The translations under genes were made by a program, and so were the position numbers. Positions 1 through 16,740 of a stretch of DNA of 64,000 nucleotides are shown here, piece after piece (positions within the stretch are counted from its first letter, which is position 1; the number at the start of each line of letters is the position of its first letter). The notes under the pieces are model-generated. The model did no database searches. It was not told where the DNA came from and was given only the letters and a program-made list of their open reading frames with translations. Origin of the DNA: Eleginops maclovinus. Taxonomy: Eukaryota > Chordata > Actinopteri > Perciformes > Eleginopidae. Location of the stretch: assembly GCF_036324505.1 (NCBI RefSeq), contig NC_086357.1, forward strand, positions 28,589,793-28,653,792. Reading direction: 5' to 3'.

Positions 1-1875
1 TCTCCCACCTCACAGACTTCCTCTGACAGCAGTTTTACGGCTTCTTTACAAACCAAACGAAGGTTAAAAACCCCTGAGTCTGTGTGGACCAGGCCTTTAT
101 ATCGCTGCTGATCAACATACTTGGGGTTGAATTTGGTCAGCAGTGATATTTGACAGACTGAATACTTCTGTCCTCTCTGCTCATCATTTTTATAACTCAG
201 TTAAATTCACAAATCGCTGCTTCCAGATCAGATGCTGGACTCAAGTCCAGTACCGCCCGGAGGAACCTGGAGGAGGAAAACTCGGATCAGAGTAATAACG
301 ACAATAGGAGGTAGAATAAAAGACGTGCGGGGTGAGGGTGTAGTATCAGAACAGTCTGCAAAGTGGATTAAACGTACATTTCTAAAAGAAAGTGATTTCA
401 TTTGATTGATTTTAGATATTTAGTTCTCTATAATTTATACACAGTCTTGGTGTGTTTAAATTACTCGCAGCATAATCAAGTATAGATTTCTCTTCAAATG
501 ATCGATAGACATCCAAACTTCAGGCAGTAAGTAAAACGCTTGTGTCTGAACTGATATTTTGAGCACCAAATATAAAATGTGAATAACGTGTCTGATGACT
601 TTGTGAAGTTTCGAATCAACACTGAAGCTTAAAGTGAAAGTTTGAAACTCACAGTCCGACTCTTCCTCCTCCTCCTGGGTTCTTCGTCTCAGTTAAACTG
701 TGAAAACAGCTCAACCTCATCTTCATCGGTTTACTTCACCACAAACGCCAAACGTTGCTTTCACGTCTCCTCAGCTCCTGGCTTGTTATTATTTTGATCA
801 GATGTTTTACGATATGATATCCAGTTTGACCACAACATGCCTAATTACAAATCATTTAGCTATATTCACTTAATGAGATTACTCTTTACCGTTGATTCCT
901 CAAAGTATATCCTAATATATCGATGCAGAAGAAGAGTCACAAAGAAACGTTTAGTAAATTAACTTTTAATACTGTACATGTTATTTTAAAGAGGAGGTAC
1001 TTAACACGTGTTGTAGGAACCGGAAAGGTTTTATGTGAAAATCCTTTATGTTGCATGTCTCTGTTGGTGGAGGGAGGGAGGGAGGGAGGGAGGGGGTGGG
1101 GGGGGGGGATAAGGTTGATTATTAGTTTAGAAAAATGTGAAGAAGCTTCTTTCACCATGACCACTAGATCTGTCACAGGTCGCCTCCACAGGAAATAAAG
1201 CACTTTAAGTGTCCACAGCCACGCCTCTTTCTTCACCTGCACACATTACCCACAATGCACCTGCCGAGAAAACACCTTTTATCTCGTGAGGTGTTCGGAC
1301 ATATACTGTAGTGACCAGTACGCTGTTAAAATAGTTACAGGTTAGATAGTGAGCTAAAGCTAAAGGATGCCTGGATAAAACAGGAGCAGTTTCTCTTCAT
1401 TCAACTCCTCCTTCTTGTCCTCATCATCAAACTTCAGATCTGTTTTCTGAATGATCACTTTTAAAATGTCCCACTAGTTCCTCATTATTCTAACGCCTTC
1501 ATGTGCTAATCATCCGCTTTTACACTTTCTGTCTCCCAATTTATTTTCCTTTGTAAATTCACTTCAAATTTCAGATTCTTTTCTCCAAATTTTGACTTTG
1601 AAAACATATTTAAAATACCACTTTGTCCCCAAAGGATCAGACTGTGTTTCAAATTCAGATCGTTTTCTGAAACAGTAAGAAGGTAGACAGTTTCGATAGT
1701 TAGCTAAGTAACAATTAAAGATGAAACTGAACGTAATGGAAGAACTGTAAAACACATATCGGTCCAGACACTTCGCTTGGAGTGGCGGATGAGTATCCAG
1801 CTGAGTTTAAAAAATGGATCCATACGACAATTTGTCTTGTAAGTCATTTAATGTATTTACACTGATTAATACTCG
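1..1875. other. Left flank, no supported gene
   Basis: I see no exon here that I can assign to a known protein. On the minus strand the first ~60 bases are open in one frame (residues like KEAVKLLSEEVCEVG) and could be the edge of an exon continuing beyond the window, and a splice-donor-like site lies near 650, but neither is convincing. About 1440-1650 is a T-rich dispersed repeat that recurs at 9930-10300 and 58670-59030. A run of GGGA units sits at 1070-1108. Confidence 0.4.
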
Positions 1876-1881
1876 TTTATT
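1876..1881 (-). terminator. serpinc1: Candidate polyadenylation signal of serpinc1
   Basis: AATAAA on the minus strand about 160 bases past the serpinc1 stop codon. This is the nearest canonical signal I see, so the 3' UTR would be short. It is inferred from position only. Confidence 0.4.
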
Positions 1882-2042
1882 GGACATCAGCGTCCTCACT
1901 CTTCTGGATGTGAACGTATTTAAGATATGAAACAGAAGAAGGGGAAGAGTTCTGCTCAGTATTATTTTAGTCATTGCACAAAGTGAACGAAGGGCAGATG
2001 TGCATTAAAGCTGATTCTGAGCTGGTATTAGAGCAGCAGCAG

Positions 2043-7330
<5,288 letters not shown>

Positions 7331-7931
7331 GTCAAAAACACCAGCCGTCTTTATCCGGATCAATGCCCGCGCGCAAACACACACACACACACACACACTT
7401 TAGGCTCCAGGATATTTCAGTGTAACCACATTTAGGATGAGAACATAATATTCTTTGAATTCTTGAACATTTGAAATGATTTCAACCCTTGTACGTCACA
7501 TTTGTTTTGTGTTAACGCACAAGACCTTTCCTTCGTCACAGTAACGTCAGCTCCTTTAGTCAGTGTGTAATTATCACGTGTCGAAACGTCAAAAAAAGCA
7601 CAATTTATTAAAGTCGTGCTTTTATTCTGTAGCAGCTCAGCTCCCGCTTCAACCTTGGTTTTATTGACTATTTTCTACCAAATCTACCGTTTGCTGTATT
7701 GGACAAATTCATTCTATTACCCTGAAAGTAATAAGACCAAACCCTTGAATTGATTGGGTTTTTGTCAGCTATAAAATACACGGTGGCTTTATGTTACACA
7801 CATTCAAAGGATTACATTTTTAAGTTTGAATAATATTTGGAATTGATATCCTCTAAGTTAACGTCATGAAAAATGTGTCAAAGATTAAAATCACACAAAA
7901 AAAGCATTCAGGCTTTAAAAGTACTATGAAT

Positions 7932-9193
7932 TTTATTTGTGAAATCATAAATATAAAATAATGTGCAAAAGGACATTTCACATTAAAACAGGAAGTGACG
8001 ACAAAATAATAATAACACATTTCATTTACGCACAAAACTGTCGAAAAGTTACACATTGAAAAATGTTCCAGCAGGTTTCAGTTTCACACCAGACAGCATA
8101 TTAAAAAAACTCCAGATTTTAAAACCTTCAGGTCCTTTAATTAAAGAGCAACTGCTTTCCTGTGTTTTTGGCTCTTGAGTTTCCAAACCAAGCAGCTCAG
8201 ACACACCAGACTCCATTTAAAACACCACTGTTTTTAAAGCCACTGTCACCTTTTGATTAACACGTCACTTGTTAATCTCGCAGAATGTGTCCATCTTTGA
8301 ATTAAGTAGGGAGGCAGCTGTCTCGGGGTGATTCAGCACCAGACTGCCTTTAGAAAATAACACTTTTACAGTCCCCAGCAGCTTTGAGACAGCTGGTGAT
8401 CAGGTGCGATCAGAAGTCTTTGGGCTGGTGTGGAAGCACTGCTTTGACACAAGATTCAATCCAATAAATCCATGAGTTTTTAAAGCCATTAAGACCTTTG
8501 AAATGGCTGGTTTTCTACTGGTTTGGTGTTTGTCTCTGGGCACTTTGAGTCAAAACCTTTTCAAAAATAACACTTTTAAAGTCACCAGCAGCTGCGAGAC
8601 AGCAGGTGATCTGGTCTCAGGGTGTTTCAGGTGGCATCAGAAGAGCCTTTAACAGAATTCATTCAAAGATGTACCGTTTTTAAAATCTTGCCTGGTGTTA
8701 GACGAGGCTGGGCAGCTGTCTCAGGAGATTTGGCACGAGCACCAATGAGACAGCTGGTGATTTATCTCAGGGTCCGTTATGTAGGGTTTGCTCAGCTGTC
8801 TGATGAGCCTTCGCTGGTTGTCAGTTGTTGGTCTCAGGGAACTACGAGTCACATCAAACCAAGCACCACACTTTAGTCCTTAAAAGATTGAAGAAAAGCT
8901 TCTAAAGCACCTTTGAGGTGAGTGGTTTTCTGGTGAAAGCTTATTTCAGGGGATTTCAGGCAGCTGTCTGATGAGCGTTTGGGTCCAGACTCTATTCAAA
9001 CAAAAACTGATTCTAAATCTTACAAAGGATTTCAGTGGAAGTTGAAAGTGCAGTTTGAGTTGCTATTGGAAGAGGCTCTAGCACCAGACTCGATCAAATA
9101 AATTAGAGTTTTTAAAGCACCTTTAAGGCATGTGGTTTCTGGGGTTTGTCTCACAGGTTCCAGACTCCATTCATGAACCCCAGCTCTGCTGAG
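7932..9193 (-). other. stil: Probable stil 3' UTR
   Basis: No coding potential. The interval starts right after the stil stop codon and ends at a minus-strand AATAAA at 7932-7937, the first canonical signal I see. It is made of degenerate repeats: the block around CAGCTTTGAGACAGCTGGTGA near 8380 recurs near 8590 and in part near 8740, roughly 150-210 bp apart, alternating with TTTTAAAGCCA-type segments. The boundary is inferred. Confidence 0.45.
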
Positions 9194-9740
9194 TCAGAAG
9201 AGTTTGGGCAGCTGTCGGAGGCGGCTCAGGTCCAGGATGTTCCCGACTGACCCCTCTGTCTGACGGCTGCTCGCCCTAGTCAAAGATGGCCGCCTGCTGG
9301 AGCAGTTCTCCTTGTCGGCGGCGGGTTTAGCATCCCCGGCTAACAGCTGCATTTTGGGCCGCAGGTCCCTGATCAGCTGACTCTGTGGGAAGAGCTTCAC
9401 GTTCAGAGCTTCGGTCAGCGGTGAACGATCTTCCTCCTCCTCTTCCTCGCCATCCTCCTCCTCGATCAGCCCGTACCTCCTCATGTACTTTCTGGTGGCG
9501 AGGGACATGTTGCTAGGCGACATCAGGGAGACGTTGGAGGAGGGGGCAGGGCTGTGGCGTGGGGGGGCGTGACCTCCCAGAGAAAGCCTGCTGAGCTGAG
9601 AGTCGCTCAGGTAACGCAGAGCAATGGCGTTCGCCTCCAGACTCAGGTCCACGCTGCCGCCCGGGAACAGAGTGCTCGTTGTCGGGTCGGAGACGCTGAG
9701 GCGGGACAGAACCGCCGCCGGGTTGATGCTCGCCAGGGTG
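9194..9740 (-). CDS. stil: stil terminal exon: STAN motif and KEN box
   Basis: 182 codons including the stop. It contains [15 protein letters not shown] and [18 protein letters not shown], the conserved STAN region required for SAS-6 recruitment in the family. An acidic run ([12 protein letters not shown]) and DKEN follow; the latter is the APC/C degron type reported at the C-terminus of human STIL. The chain ends at RLRQLPKLF. Clean single open frame. Confidence 0.95.
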
Positions 9741-12700
9741 CTGACACACAAAAACACCCAGAGTTCACATCAGGAGTACGTTAAAAGTTAAAGTAAGTCA
9801 CATGTCTCAGAAGAAGAAGAAGAAGAACACTGGGCTCAGGTCTTAGACAGAGGTCTCAGACAGAGGTCTCAGACAGAGGTCTCAGACAGAGGTCCAAAAG
9901 GAGTGCTGCTTGTCCTGAAGATGTCAGAATTGTGAGTATTTTGGCCAAATTCTGACTTTTTGTCAAAATGTTTTTTTAAATGTTCATTTTTTTCCAAAAA
10001 TATCAAGACTGACTTTTTTCAGAAAAGTTCTACCTGTTACTTAAACATCTTTCTGAAAATCAGAAATCTGACTTTTCTTTCAAAATGTGGACTTTTCTCA
10101 AAGTTGGAGAATTTTGGAATTATGACTTTTTTCTCAAAACTTTTAAAACCAAATCTCAATATTTGGACTTTTTTTGAAACATCTTACATTTCTTTTTTAA
10201 CAAAATGCAATTTCTGTAGTTTTTTCTCCAAATATCTATTGTTTTTACTTTTTTCAGCCACTAAATGTATTATTATTTTAAATCAGAAAATTCTGACCTT
10301 GAATTCTCCAAAGTCAGGAAGTTTATTTATAACTGTTTGTTCTGGGCTCTGGTTTCAGACAGAGGGTGAAAAGAGGTTTTTGAACATTAAAGGATGTAGA
10401 CAAAGGCCCCCTAAATAAAATATCAACCTAAACAAACAGTTTGGTGAACAAATGATGATTTTAGAAAACCCCAAAAGAACCCAGGAACTAATGATGAATA
10501 AATGTCAGAACCAGGTGATCCGTTACCTGCTGCTCTCCACGGTTCTGTGAGTAACTCGGTTGGACTCGCTCAGATCTTCCTCCTCCACGTTCACTCCGAG
10601 TTGCTGCAACTGCCTCACTGTGGCATCCAGCACCCGGTCCCCCCGCCCACTCTGCCTCCTCCTGGAGGAAGAAGAGGAAGACGAGGAGGAAACCACAGAC
10701 AAGGCTCCTCCTTCTGGACTCCTCCACGTTGTGTTTACTGTCTGACTCCTGCAGCCGGCTGGTCAGCTGATTCTGTGGACGCAGGAATAAATCATGATCA
10801 AGAAAATTCAGAGAAATCAAGATTAGGAACAGTTCCCCAGCATCATGTGAAGAGCTGCATGTCGTTGATATTACCATGAGGTTCTGGTAGAAGTTCTGCT
10901 GCTCCTCCTCAGGGCGGTACATGCTCACACTCTCCCCCAGAACCGGGCTCTGCAGGCCGCTGAGGCTGAGCAACACAGAACAGGGGAAATGTTCCTGTGA
11001 GGCTGATTGATGCGTGAACAATTATTTTGCCTGTAGTGTCTAAATGAAGCTAACAGATGCTAAATGAAGCTAACTGATGCTAAATGAAGCTAACTGATGC
11101 TAAATGAAGCTAACAGATGCTAAATGAAGCTAACAGATGCTAAATGAAGCTAACAGATGCTAAATGAAGCTAACAGATGCTAAATGAAGCTAACTGATGC
11201 TAAATGAAGCTAAATGAAGCTAACAGATGCTAAATGAAGCTAACAGATGCTAAATGAAGCTAACAGATGCTAAATGAAGCTAACAGATGCTAAATGAAGC
11301 TAACAGAAGCTAACAGATGCTAAATGAAGCTAACAGATGCTAAATGAAGCTAACAGATGCTAACAATCTCACCTATGTCGGGAGGGGGAGGAGCAGGCGG
11401 CCTCCTGACCTGTGATGTCACTTTTCCCAAGTCCATGATCACTTACGGAAAGGTCAGTGTGTGAGGGGGGTTTAAATGAGGAGGAGGAGGAGGAGGAGGG
11501 GGGAGGTGATGATGAGGAAGGGTGAGGAGCCTGAACCTCCTGATGAAGGAGGGGAGACGAGATGGGATCCCCCCAGAACAGACTGGCACCTGAAACAGGA
11601 ATTTAATTAATGAATTATCTACCTGTCTGCACCGTTCACCCCCCCGGCACCGCCCCTCACCTGTCCCCACGGCGATGTTGGCGGTGCTCCTTGGCGTCTC
11701 CTCCTCTCTGTGGGAGGTCTGCAGTCTCCCTTGAGCCTCCAGCAGCATTTGAACCTGAAGACACACAGACATCAGCTGCTCTGCTCCTGCTGAGAGGAGC
11801 AACCTGACGAACCTCCTCTCAACTCACCTGAGCTTGCAGGAGGCGCAGCTGCCGGTCCTGATGGAGGAGCAGCTGGTAAGTGTCCACCCCCCCCACCTGA
11901 TCTCCTCCACAGCACAGGGAGGGAGGAGGGTGGCTGCAAGCACAGGGAGGAAGAGGAGGAGGAGGAGGAGAGCAGGAGGGAGGAGGAAGAGAAGGTTGGC
12001 TGCTGGAGGGAGGAGGGGTGAGGCGGTGGGAGGATGGGGGAGGAAAGGGAGGTGAATTGTGATGAAGATGATGTGAGGGTGGAGCAGGAGGAGTTTGATG
12101 AAGTAAGACTGAAGGCGCAGGAGTCTGATTGTTGCAGGAGGGAGGAGGAGTGAGGAACTTGGATGATGGAGGAGGAAAATGAGGAGAAGCAAAAGAGGTG
12201 TGATGATGAAGATGATGGGAGGACAGAGCAGGAAGAGGAGCTGAAAGTCGGTCGGAGAAGGAAGGAGGAGGAGTGTGATTAGATTGAAGACTGCTGGAGG
12301 GAGGAGGGGTTTGGAAATGGGAGGATGAAGCTGGAAAAGGAGGAGCAACAAGAGGAGAGGTGTGATGTTTATGGGAGGTTGATTCAGGAAGAGGAGCAGA
12401 GAGACGAGGGGAGGAAGGAAGAAGAGGAGTGTGATTAGTTGGATGTCTGCTGGAGGAAGGGGTGTGGAGATGGGTGGATGGAAGAGGAGGAGTTTGGTGA
12501 TGATGAAGGGAGGAAGGAGCAGGGTGGAGCTCAGGGGAGGAGAAGATGGAAGTACAGTTGTAGTTGTTGGAGGAACAGCAGGAGCAGGGCTGCTGCAGGT
12601 GGGAGTTGGGGGTGCTGTGGAGGTGAGGAAGAGCAGCAGGTCTGGGAGCTGAGGAGGAGGAAGAGTTTCCAGGTGGAGGAGGAGCAGACTTCCTGTCAGA

Positions 12701-15700
12701 TGGAGGTCTGTGGGCGGGACCAGGGTCCGGCCTGATGTTCTGATTGGAGGAGAAGCTGCTGTCAATCAGCAGAGAGAGTTCAGGGACCGACGGCTGAACT
12801 CCACGAGCCTGGAATGTAAAAAAACAATCCAGACACGTTTTATAAACTCAATATTGATTCCAGAATAACCCTGTGACGTTATTAAAATATCTCAGTGTTA
12901 GGATGTATGTAAATGTGTTTCCCATGAGTAAACACGGCCTTCTGTGTGATCTGTGAGCTGACCTGCTGGGCAGGGGGGGTGGGGGCTGGGGGACGGACGG
13001 GGAGACAGATCTTCATCCTCGACTCCAGAGTCCTGATCGCAGACAGACAGACCGGCAGCTCTGAGGACAAACAGACCGTGACAAACATCAGACTCTGATT
13101 GGCAGATCCCACAGACTGTAGGAGCTTTACTTTAACACTGAGGCGACCCTGGTGGTTTAACCCCCATCAGTGGGACAATAAAACACTTCCCAGGGAAACT
13201 CAGCTGAGCCCTCCTCCACGCTGCACACACAAAACAGATTGATAAAATATTGAATTAGAATAGAGTAGAAGAATATCTGTGTGTTACCTGTTGAAGGAGG
13301 TGTGAGCCTCTCTGAAGGTCTCAGTGTGTCGGCTGTCTGCTGTCAGCTCACACTGCAGCGTCCGGCCCTCCACACCCACCTGCTGGAGACACAGGCGAGT
13401 CCACACTCACTAACCATCTTTTGACTGAGATTATTGTCAAGTCTTCAACTTTCCGAAGGTCTTTGAACTAATCATATTGTTTCCAAAGAGCTGCAGGAGT
13501 TTTATTTTGCTACTCTCCACCTCTATCATTACTCTCATAAAGAAGCGTCCTGTGTGTCAGGTGTGTTGTTACCTGGTAGAGAGTGACAAACTGCGAGCCG
13601 CACAGCAGCTGGTAGTCCAGATGTGCTCCGGATCCTGATCCTCGACACTGGAAGAACTGAGGAGCGCTGTGTGTGGAGCTGAACAAAACGATGAGGAAAC
13701 AGCCGCTCTCTGAAAAAACTCTGAAACACAAGAGGAAGCTAATGTTGGGCTATAAAGGAACTACAGCATGGTCACATGACTTCACGGCACCACCGCTAAG
13801 CTAAAGGTGGCTAATGTTGGGCTATAAAGGAACTACAGGACGGTCACAGAGCAGCCAACAGAATAGGTTGATATTAACCAGACCTGGATCAGATTCATGA
13901 TGAAGTATATAGAGTAATATCAGTGGGACTGTAACTCACCTGTCCTGCAGGGCGGAGCTGTAGAGGAACCTGAGACACCAGGCCCACACCTGAGGGCTGT
14001 AGATGTGAGTGACTCCACTCAGCCAGCTGACACACCACGGGAGGAAGAGGTCCATTAAAATAAAGACAACACCATCAAAACTGCATTTCATTGCTTTTGT
14101 TAATGTTTGTTTAAAGTTAATGCTCATTCTCCACTAGAGACATTTGTATGTGTCCCACATTCAGTAAGTGTACGTTAACAGAAAAGGTAAATCCAAAGTG
14201 CTGATTCTCCAGATAGTTGTCTAATGAAACATCAGATTGACTCACAGTCCAACCAGCGGCAGGCTGGAGGCTTTAGGGTCAGACTCCAGCAGCAGGAGCA
14301 GCTTCCTGGTCTGATCCATGGTCAGAAACCTGCAGACAGAAACACACGGAGCAGTGAGAGGGAACGCCATCAGAGGAACCCTCTCTGATACCGCTTCAAC
14401 GACCAGATCGCACCAAGAGCTGAGTGGCATTATTTGTAGGCTGGAGAGGGATTTATGTGAGCAACAACAGTTCACGGCGAGTACAACACGAGTACAAAGT
14501 GATGGAGTAGAATAGAAAGTCAATAAGGAACAGAAAGTGTTTTGTAGAGGGGGGGAAGTTGTTTGAGAAGTCTAGCATGTAATTTTATCTGTCGTCCTGA
14601 ACAGAGGAGCGAAGTGTCTCACCCTCTCTGAGGCCTGCTGCTCTGTGGCGGTCGGCTGCTGCTGCTGAGGCTCCGCTGCAGCGCGGTGGGGATGATGGGC
14701 ACGGAGCGCACCGGCTGCACCTCCACGCTGATGGACGGACAGACAGCCGACCAGCTGAGGACGAATACCGCAGAGTCAGCCTGCTGAGTCAGGACCACAT
14801 GACCTCTGACCTTCAGCAGCTGACTCAGCTCCAGAGCCTGTCTGCTGCTCACACACTGCTGCAGAGCCTGGGGGGGGGGACAGAGAAAAACGACATGTCT
14901 GCTGTGAAATAAAAGCTTTCTACGATGGCTTATAAGGTTGGCTGTACGTAAAATATATATATTATGGAGCCCGGAGAGGGAGGTAATGTTCTGAGATTGT
15001 GCATCATATTCTCAAAGAGAAATCAAAAGGGACGTTTCAGAAAGAAACTGCTGCTGGTGACATAAAGGAGACGTTGCCATGACAACAGCATCTTTCCTGC
15101 AGCTTGCTTTTGTTACGCATCTGAATTCTGCTCGAAGGTGTAAGCAGGAACAAACACATGATGCAGCTCTTGTAAAATGTTTGTACCTGTTTAAGTTTCT
15201 TTATTTTAATGGCCCACTTGGGATACATTTCTCTGAAACCCCTTAGTCTTGTTTATGCTGACTCGTCTATTCCGTTTATTTTCAACACACTTCAAACTGA
15301 GCTGAGGTGGAATTATTATCACCAGCCACTACGACTGGAAAGATTTAAATGTGTTGGACTTCAACAGAATTTACCAAACAGAAACACTGATGATGATACG
15401 GATATAGGATGGCCCTACCTTGAAGCAATGGTGCAGCTCAGCCTCTGATTGGACAGCGTCAGACGCGTCCTCCTGCGTGGAGAACAGGCAGGGGACCAGG
15501 ACGTCTCCGGGCAGCAGAGCTGAGGGGACCCTGCCCGGGGGGCCGGCCTGACCCCGACCCGGGTCAAAGCGGTCTAGAGTAACGGTGACCCCCTCCTCAT
15601 CTGAAACCACAGGGGGGGGGGGGAACAGGGGAGGAGTTATTATTATAATGATCCTACAGCTGGGCCAATCAGAGGGGAGCAGGTGAGCTCTTACCTGCGT

Positions 15701-15815
15701 CCACACACACCGAGCCCAGGAGGAAACACGGGACGCTGGGCTTGTTGCTGTGACGGGCATGACGCTGAGCCAGTCGCAGAGCTTTCTCCAGCAGCACCAG
15801 GCGGGGCTTCCTGTA

Positions 15816-15852
<37 letters not shown>

Positions 15853-15948
15853 AATGTCCAATGTACCTGCTGTGAAAGTGGAGTTTAAACACTGACTCTG
15901 ATGACAGTAAAGTAATGCTGCTTAAGTTTTAAACCTCTTTTGACACAG

Positions 15949-16037
<89 letters not shown>

Positions 16038-16740
16038 CTGTGAGCGCAGAGCTGGAGGCAGAGCTTCTCTCCTGCAGGGCTGCCATCCCACAGAGCTAAT
16101 CTGGATTTGGGGAAACTGAGCGGAGTGACAGAGTTCATCGAGGTTCTGCAACAACACAGAAGAGATAAGAGGGAGTTCATATCTGTTCATTGAACAGCAG
16201 GTTTTCACAGGTATCGATGCAAAACTGTAAGAGGAGAGGAAATACAAATAAAAGCTGGTTGCAAGAATCCGGAAAAATCTCATTAAAATATAAATGATTG
16301 ATCATTAAAGTGTTCTCAGAGCTGGTAAAGGTGCAGCTAGTTTTAATGGCTTTGTATACTGCAGGGTAGCTGCTGGATTAGTGAACTACAGTCTGATTTA
16401 AAGGGGATTATATTTACTATCATTAATCCTAATCTGCCTAGCAACTAAAGGGATTCAATAAATGTAGTGGAGTAAAAGTACAGTTACCTCTGAATTGTAC
16501 TGAAGAATAAGTAAACAGTAGCAACAGTATCAACCTCGTTACAGTACAGTACTTAAGTACATTTACACCACTGTACAACACACACAGCCAAACCCCCCCC
16601 CCCCCCCCACCAAGCAGGTGTATTTACATCACTTGAACCATGCCAACGTGAACTCACCCTCCTCTCCTAATGTTGTCCGGAGTGAAAACAGCCTCAAACA
16701 CTCCGGACGGAAGAGCCTGGAAGTTCACCGGGCAGCTCAT
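9194..16740 (-). CDS. stil: STIL centriolar assembly protein, complete gene with two frame conflicts
   Basis: STIL scaffolds the onset of centriole duplication: it binds and activates PLK4 and recruits SAS-6 and CPAP at the procentriole. Coding exons on the minus strand: 16658-16740 (ATG 16738-16740), 16038-16145, 15695-15810, 15419-15600, 14623-14867, 14246-14329, 13940-14026, 13573-13720, 13288-13382, 12963-13060, 11828-12808, 11661-11754, 11373-11589, 10875-10965, 10527-10772, 9194-9740 (stop 9194-9196). Human-like landmarks in order: [91 protein letters not shown] (CPAP-binding region), the PLK4-binding coiled coil [12 protein letters not shown] plus VQMLLEAQ, the STAN motif ([18 protein letters not shown]), a KEN box (DKEN) and C-terminal RLRQLPKLF. 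Summed exon length is two bases more than 1140 codons; the extra bases map to exons 10 and 15 (see findings). Human STIL has 1287 residues. Confidence 0.96.
10527..10772 (-). CDS. stil: stil exon 15 with an internal frame conflict
   Basis: It enters in phase 0 as [18 protein letters not shown], continuing YQNLM of exon 14 (human YQDLLGQVNHLL). It must leave in phase 2, in the frame [15 protein letters not shown] (human VLNATLKQLRSLGVK). The exon is 246 bases, one more than this allows. The second frame is plausible back to [10 protein letters not shown] followed by a serine run, so the surplus base lies around 10700-10730. A 39-base GT-AG stretch inside is a multiple of three and too short to be an intron, so it does not explain the shift. 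Confidence 0.8.
11034..11366. repeat. 20-bp minisatellite in a stil intron
   Basis: About 16 copies of TAAATGAAGCTAACAGATGC, with a few CTGATGC variants and one partial unit, starting six bases from the donor of stil exon 13 (11373). It fills most of this ~400-base intron. Confidence 0.95.
11828..12808 (-). CDS. stil: stil large central exon: CPAP-binding motif, His/Pro/Ser-rich region, coiled-coil start
   Basis: 981 bases, 327 codons, phase 0 at both ends. It opens with [19 protein letters not shown], the conserved CPAP-interacting region, and closes with [14 protein letters not shown], then [20 protein letters not shown], the first half of the coiled coil that binds PLK4. Between them lie about 260 residues of low complexity dominated by Pro, Ser and His (many HHLHH and TPPPSS blocks), encoded by a strongly GGA-rich plus strand. 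The human central region is also proline-rich but less repetitive. An overlapping 313-codon open frame in another frame is a shadow. Confidence 0.93.
12963..13060 (-). CDS. stil: stil exon 10 with one surplus base in a C7 run
   Basis: The frame entering from exon 9 reads [20 protein letters not shown], matching human STIL, so the upstream frame is right. With the printed run of seven C (12973-12979 as G on plus) the exon ends in phase 1, while exon 11 is in phase 0. With six C the junction would read HPPAQQ then [11 protein letters not shown], which aligns to human without a gap. Splice borders on both sides look normal. Confidence 0.85.
13739..13862. repeat. 1.5 copies of the 72-bp repeat unit in a stil intron
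   Basis: GCTAATGTTGGGCTATAAAG and the rest of the 72-bp unit occur once fully and once partly. The large array of the same unit is at 41281-42363. Confidence 0.85.
15819..16035. repeat. CA and GT tracts at the two ends of stil intron 2
   Basis: Plus-strand CA repeat at 15819-15850 and GT repeat at 15953-16035. In the stil transcript the intron (16037 to 15811) begins GTA followed by (CA)~41 and ends (UG)~16 UUUUUACAG, so its ends can pair. Confidence 0.9.
16288..16580 (-). repeat. Dispersed repeat, copy 1 of an inverted pair
   Basis: Reverse complement of 19375-19680, with blocks such as CCAGCAGCTACCCTGCAGTA, CTGCACCTTTACCAGCTCTG and AATCAGACTGTAGTTCAC shared almost exactly. It lies in stil intron 1. 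It contains GTACTT / AAGTAC motifs similar to the monomer of the 32-bp array at 19813-21025. Confidence 0.85.

Noticed and set aside
10680..10735. Micro-intron in stil exon 15 to explain the frame shift
   Set aside because: The only GT-AG stretch there is 39 bases, too short for a vertebrate intron and a multiple of three, so it would not change frame.
11824..12765. 313-codon Leu/Pro-rich minus-strand frame
   Set aside because: Wrong frame of stil exon 11; the true frame is fixed by the conserved PSVPELSL and [10 protein letters not shown] ends.
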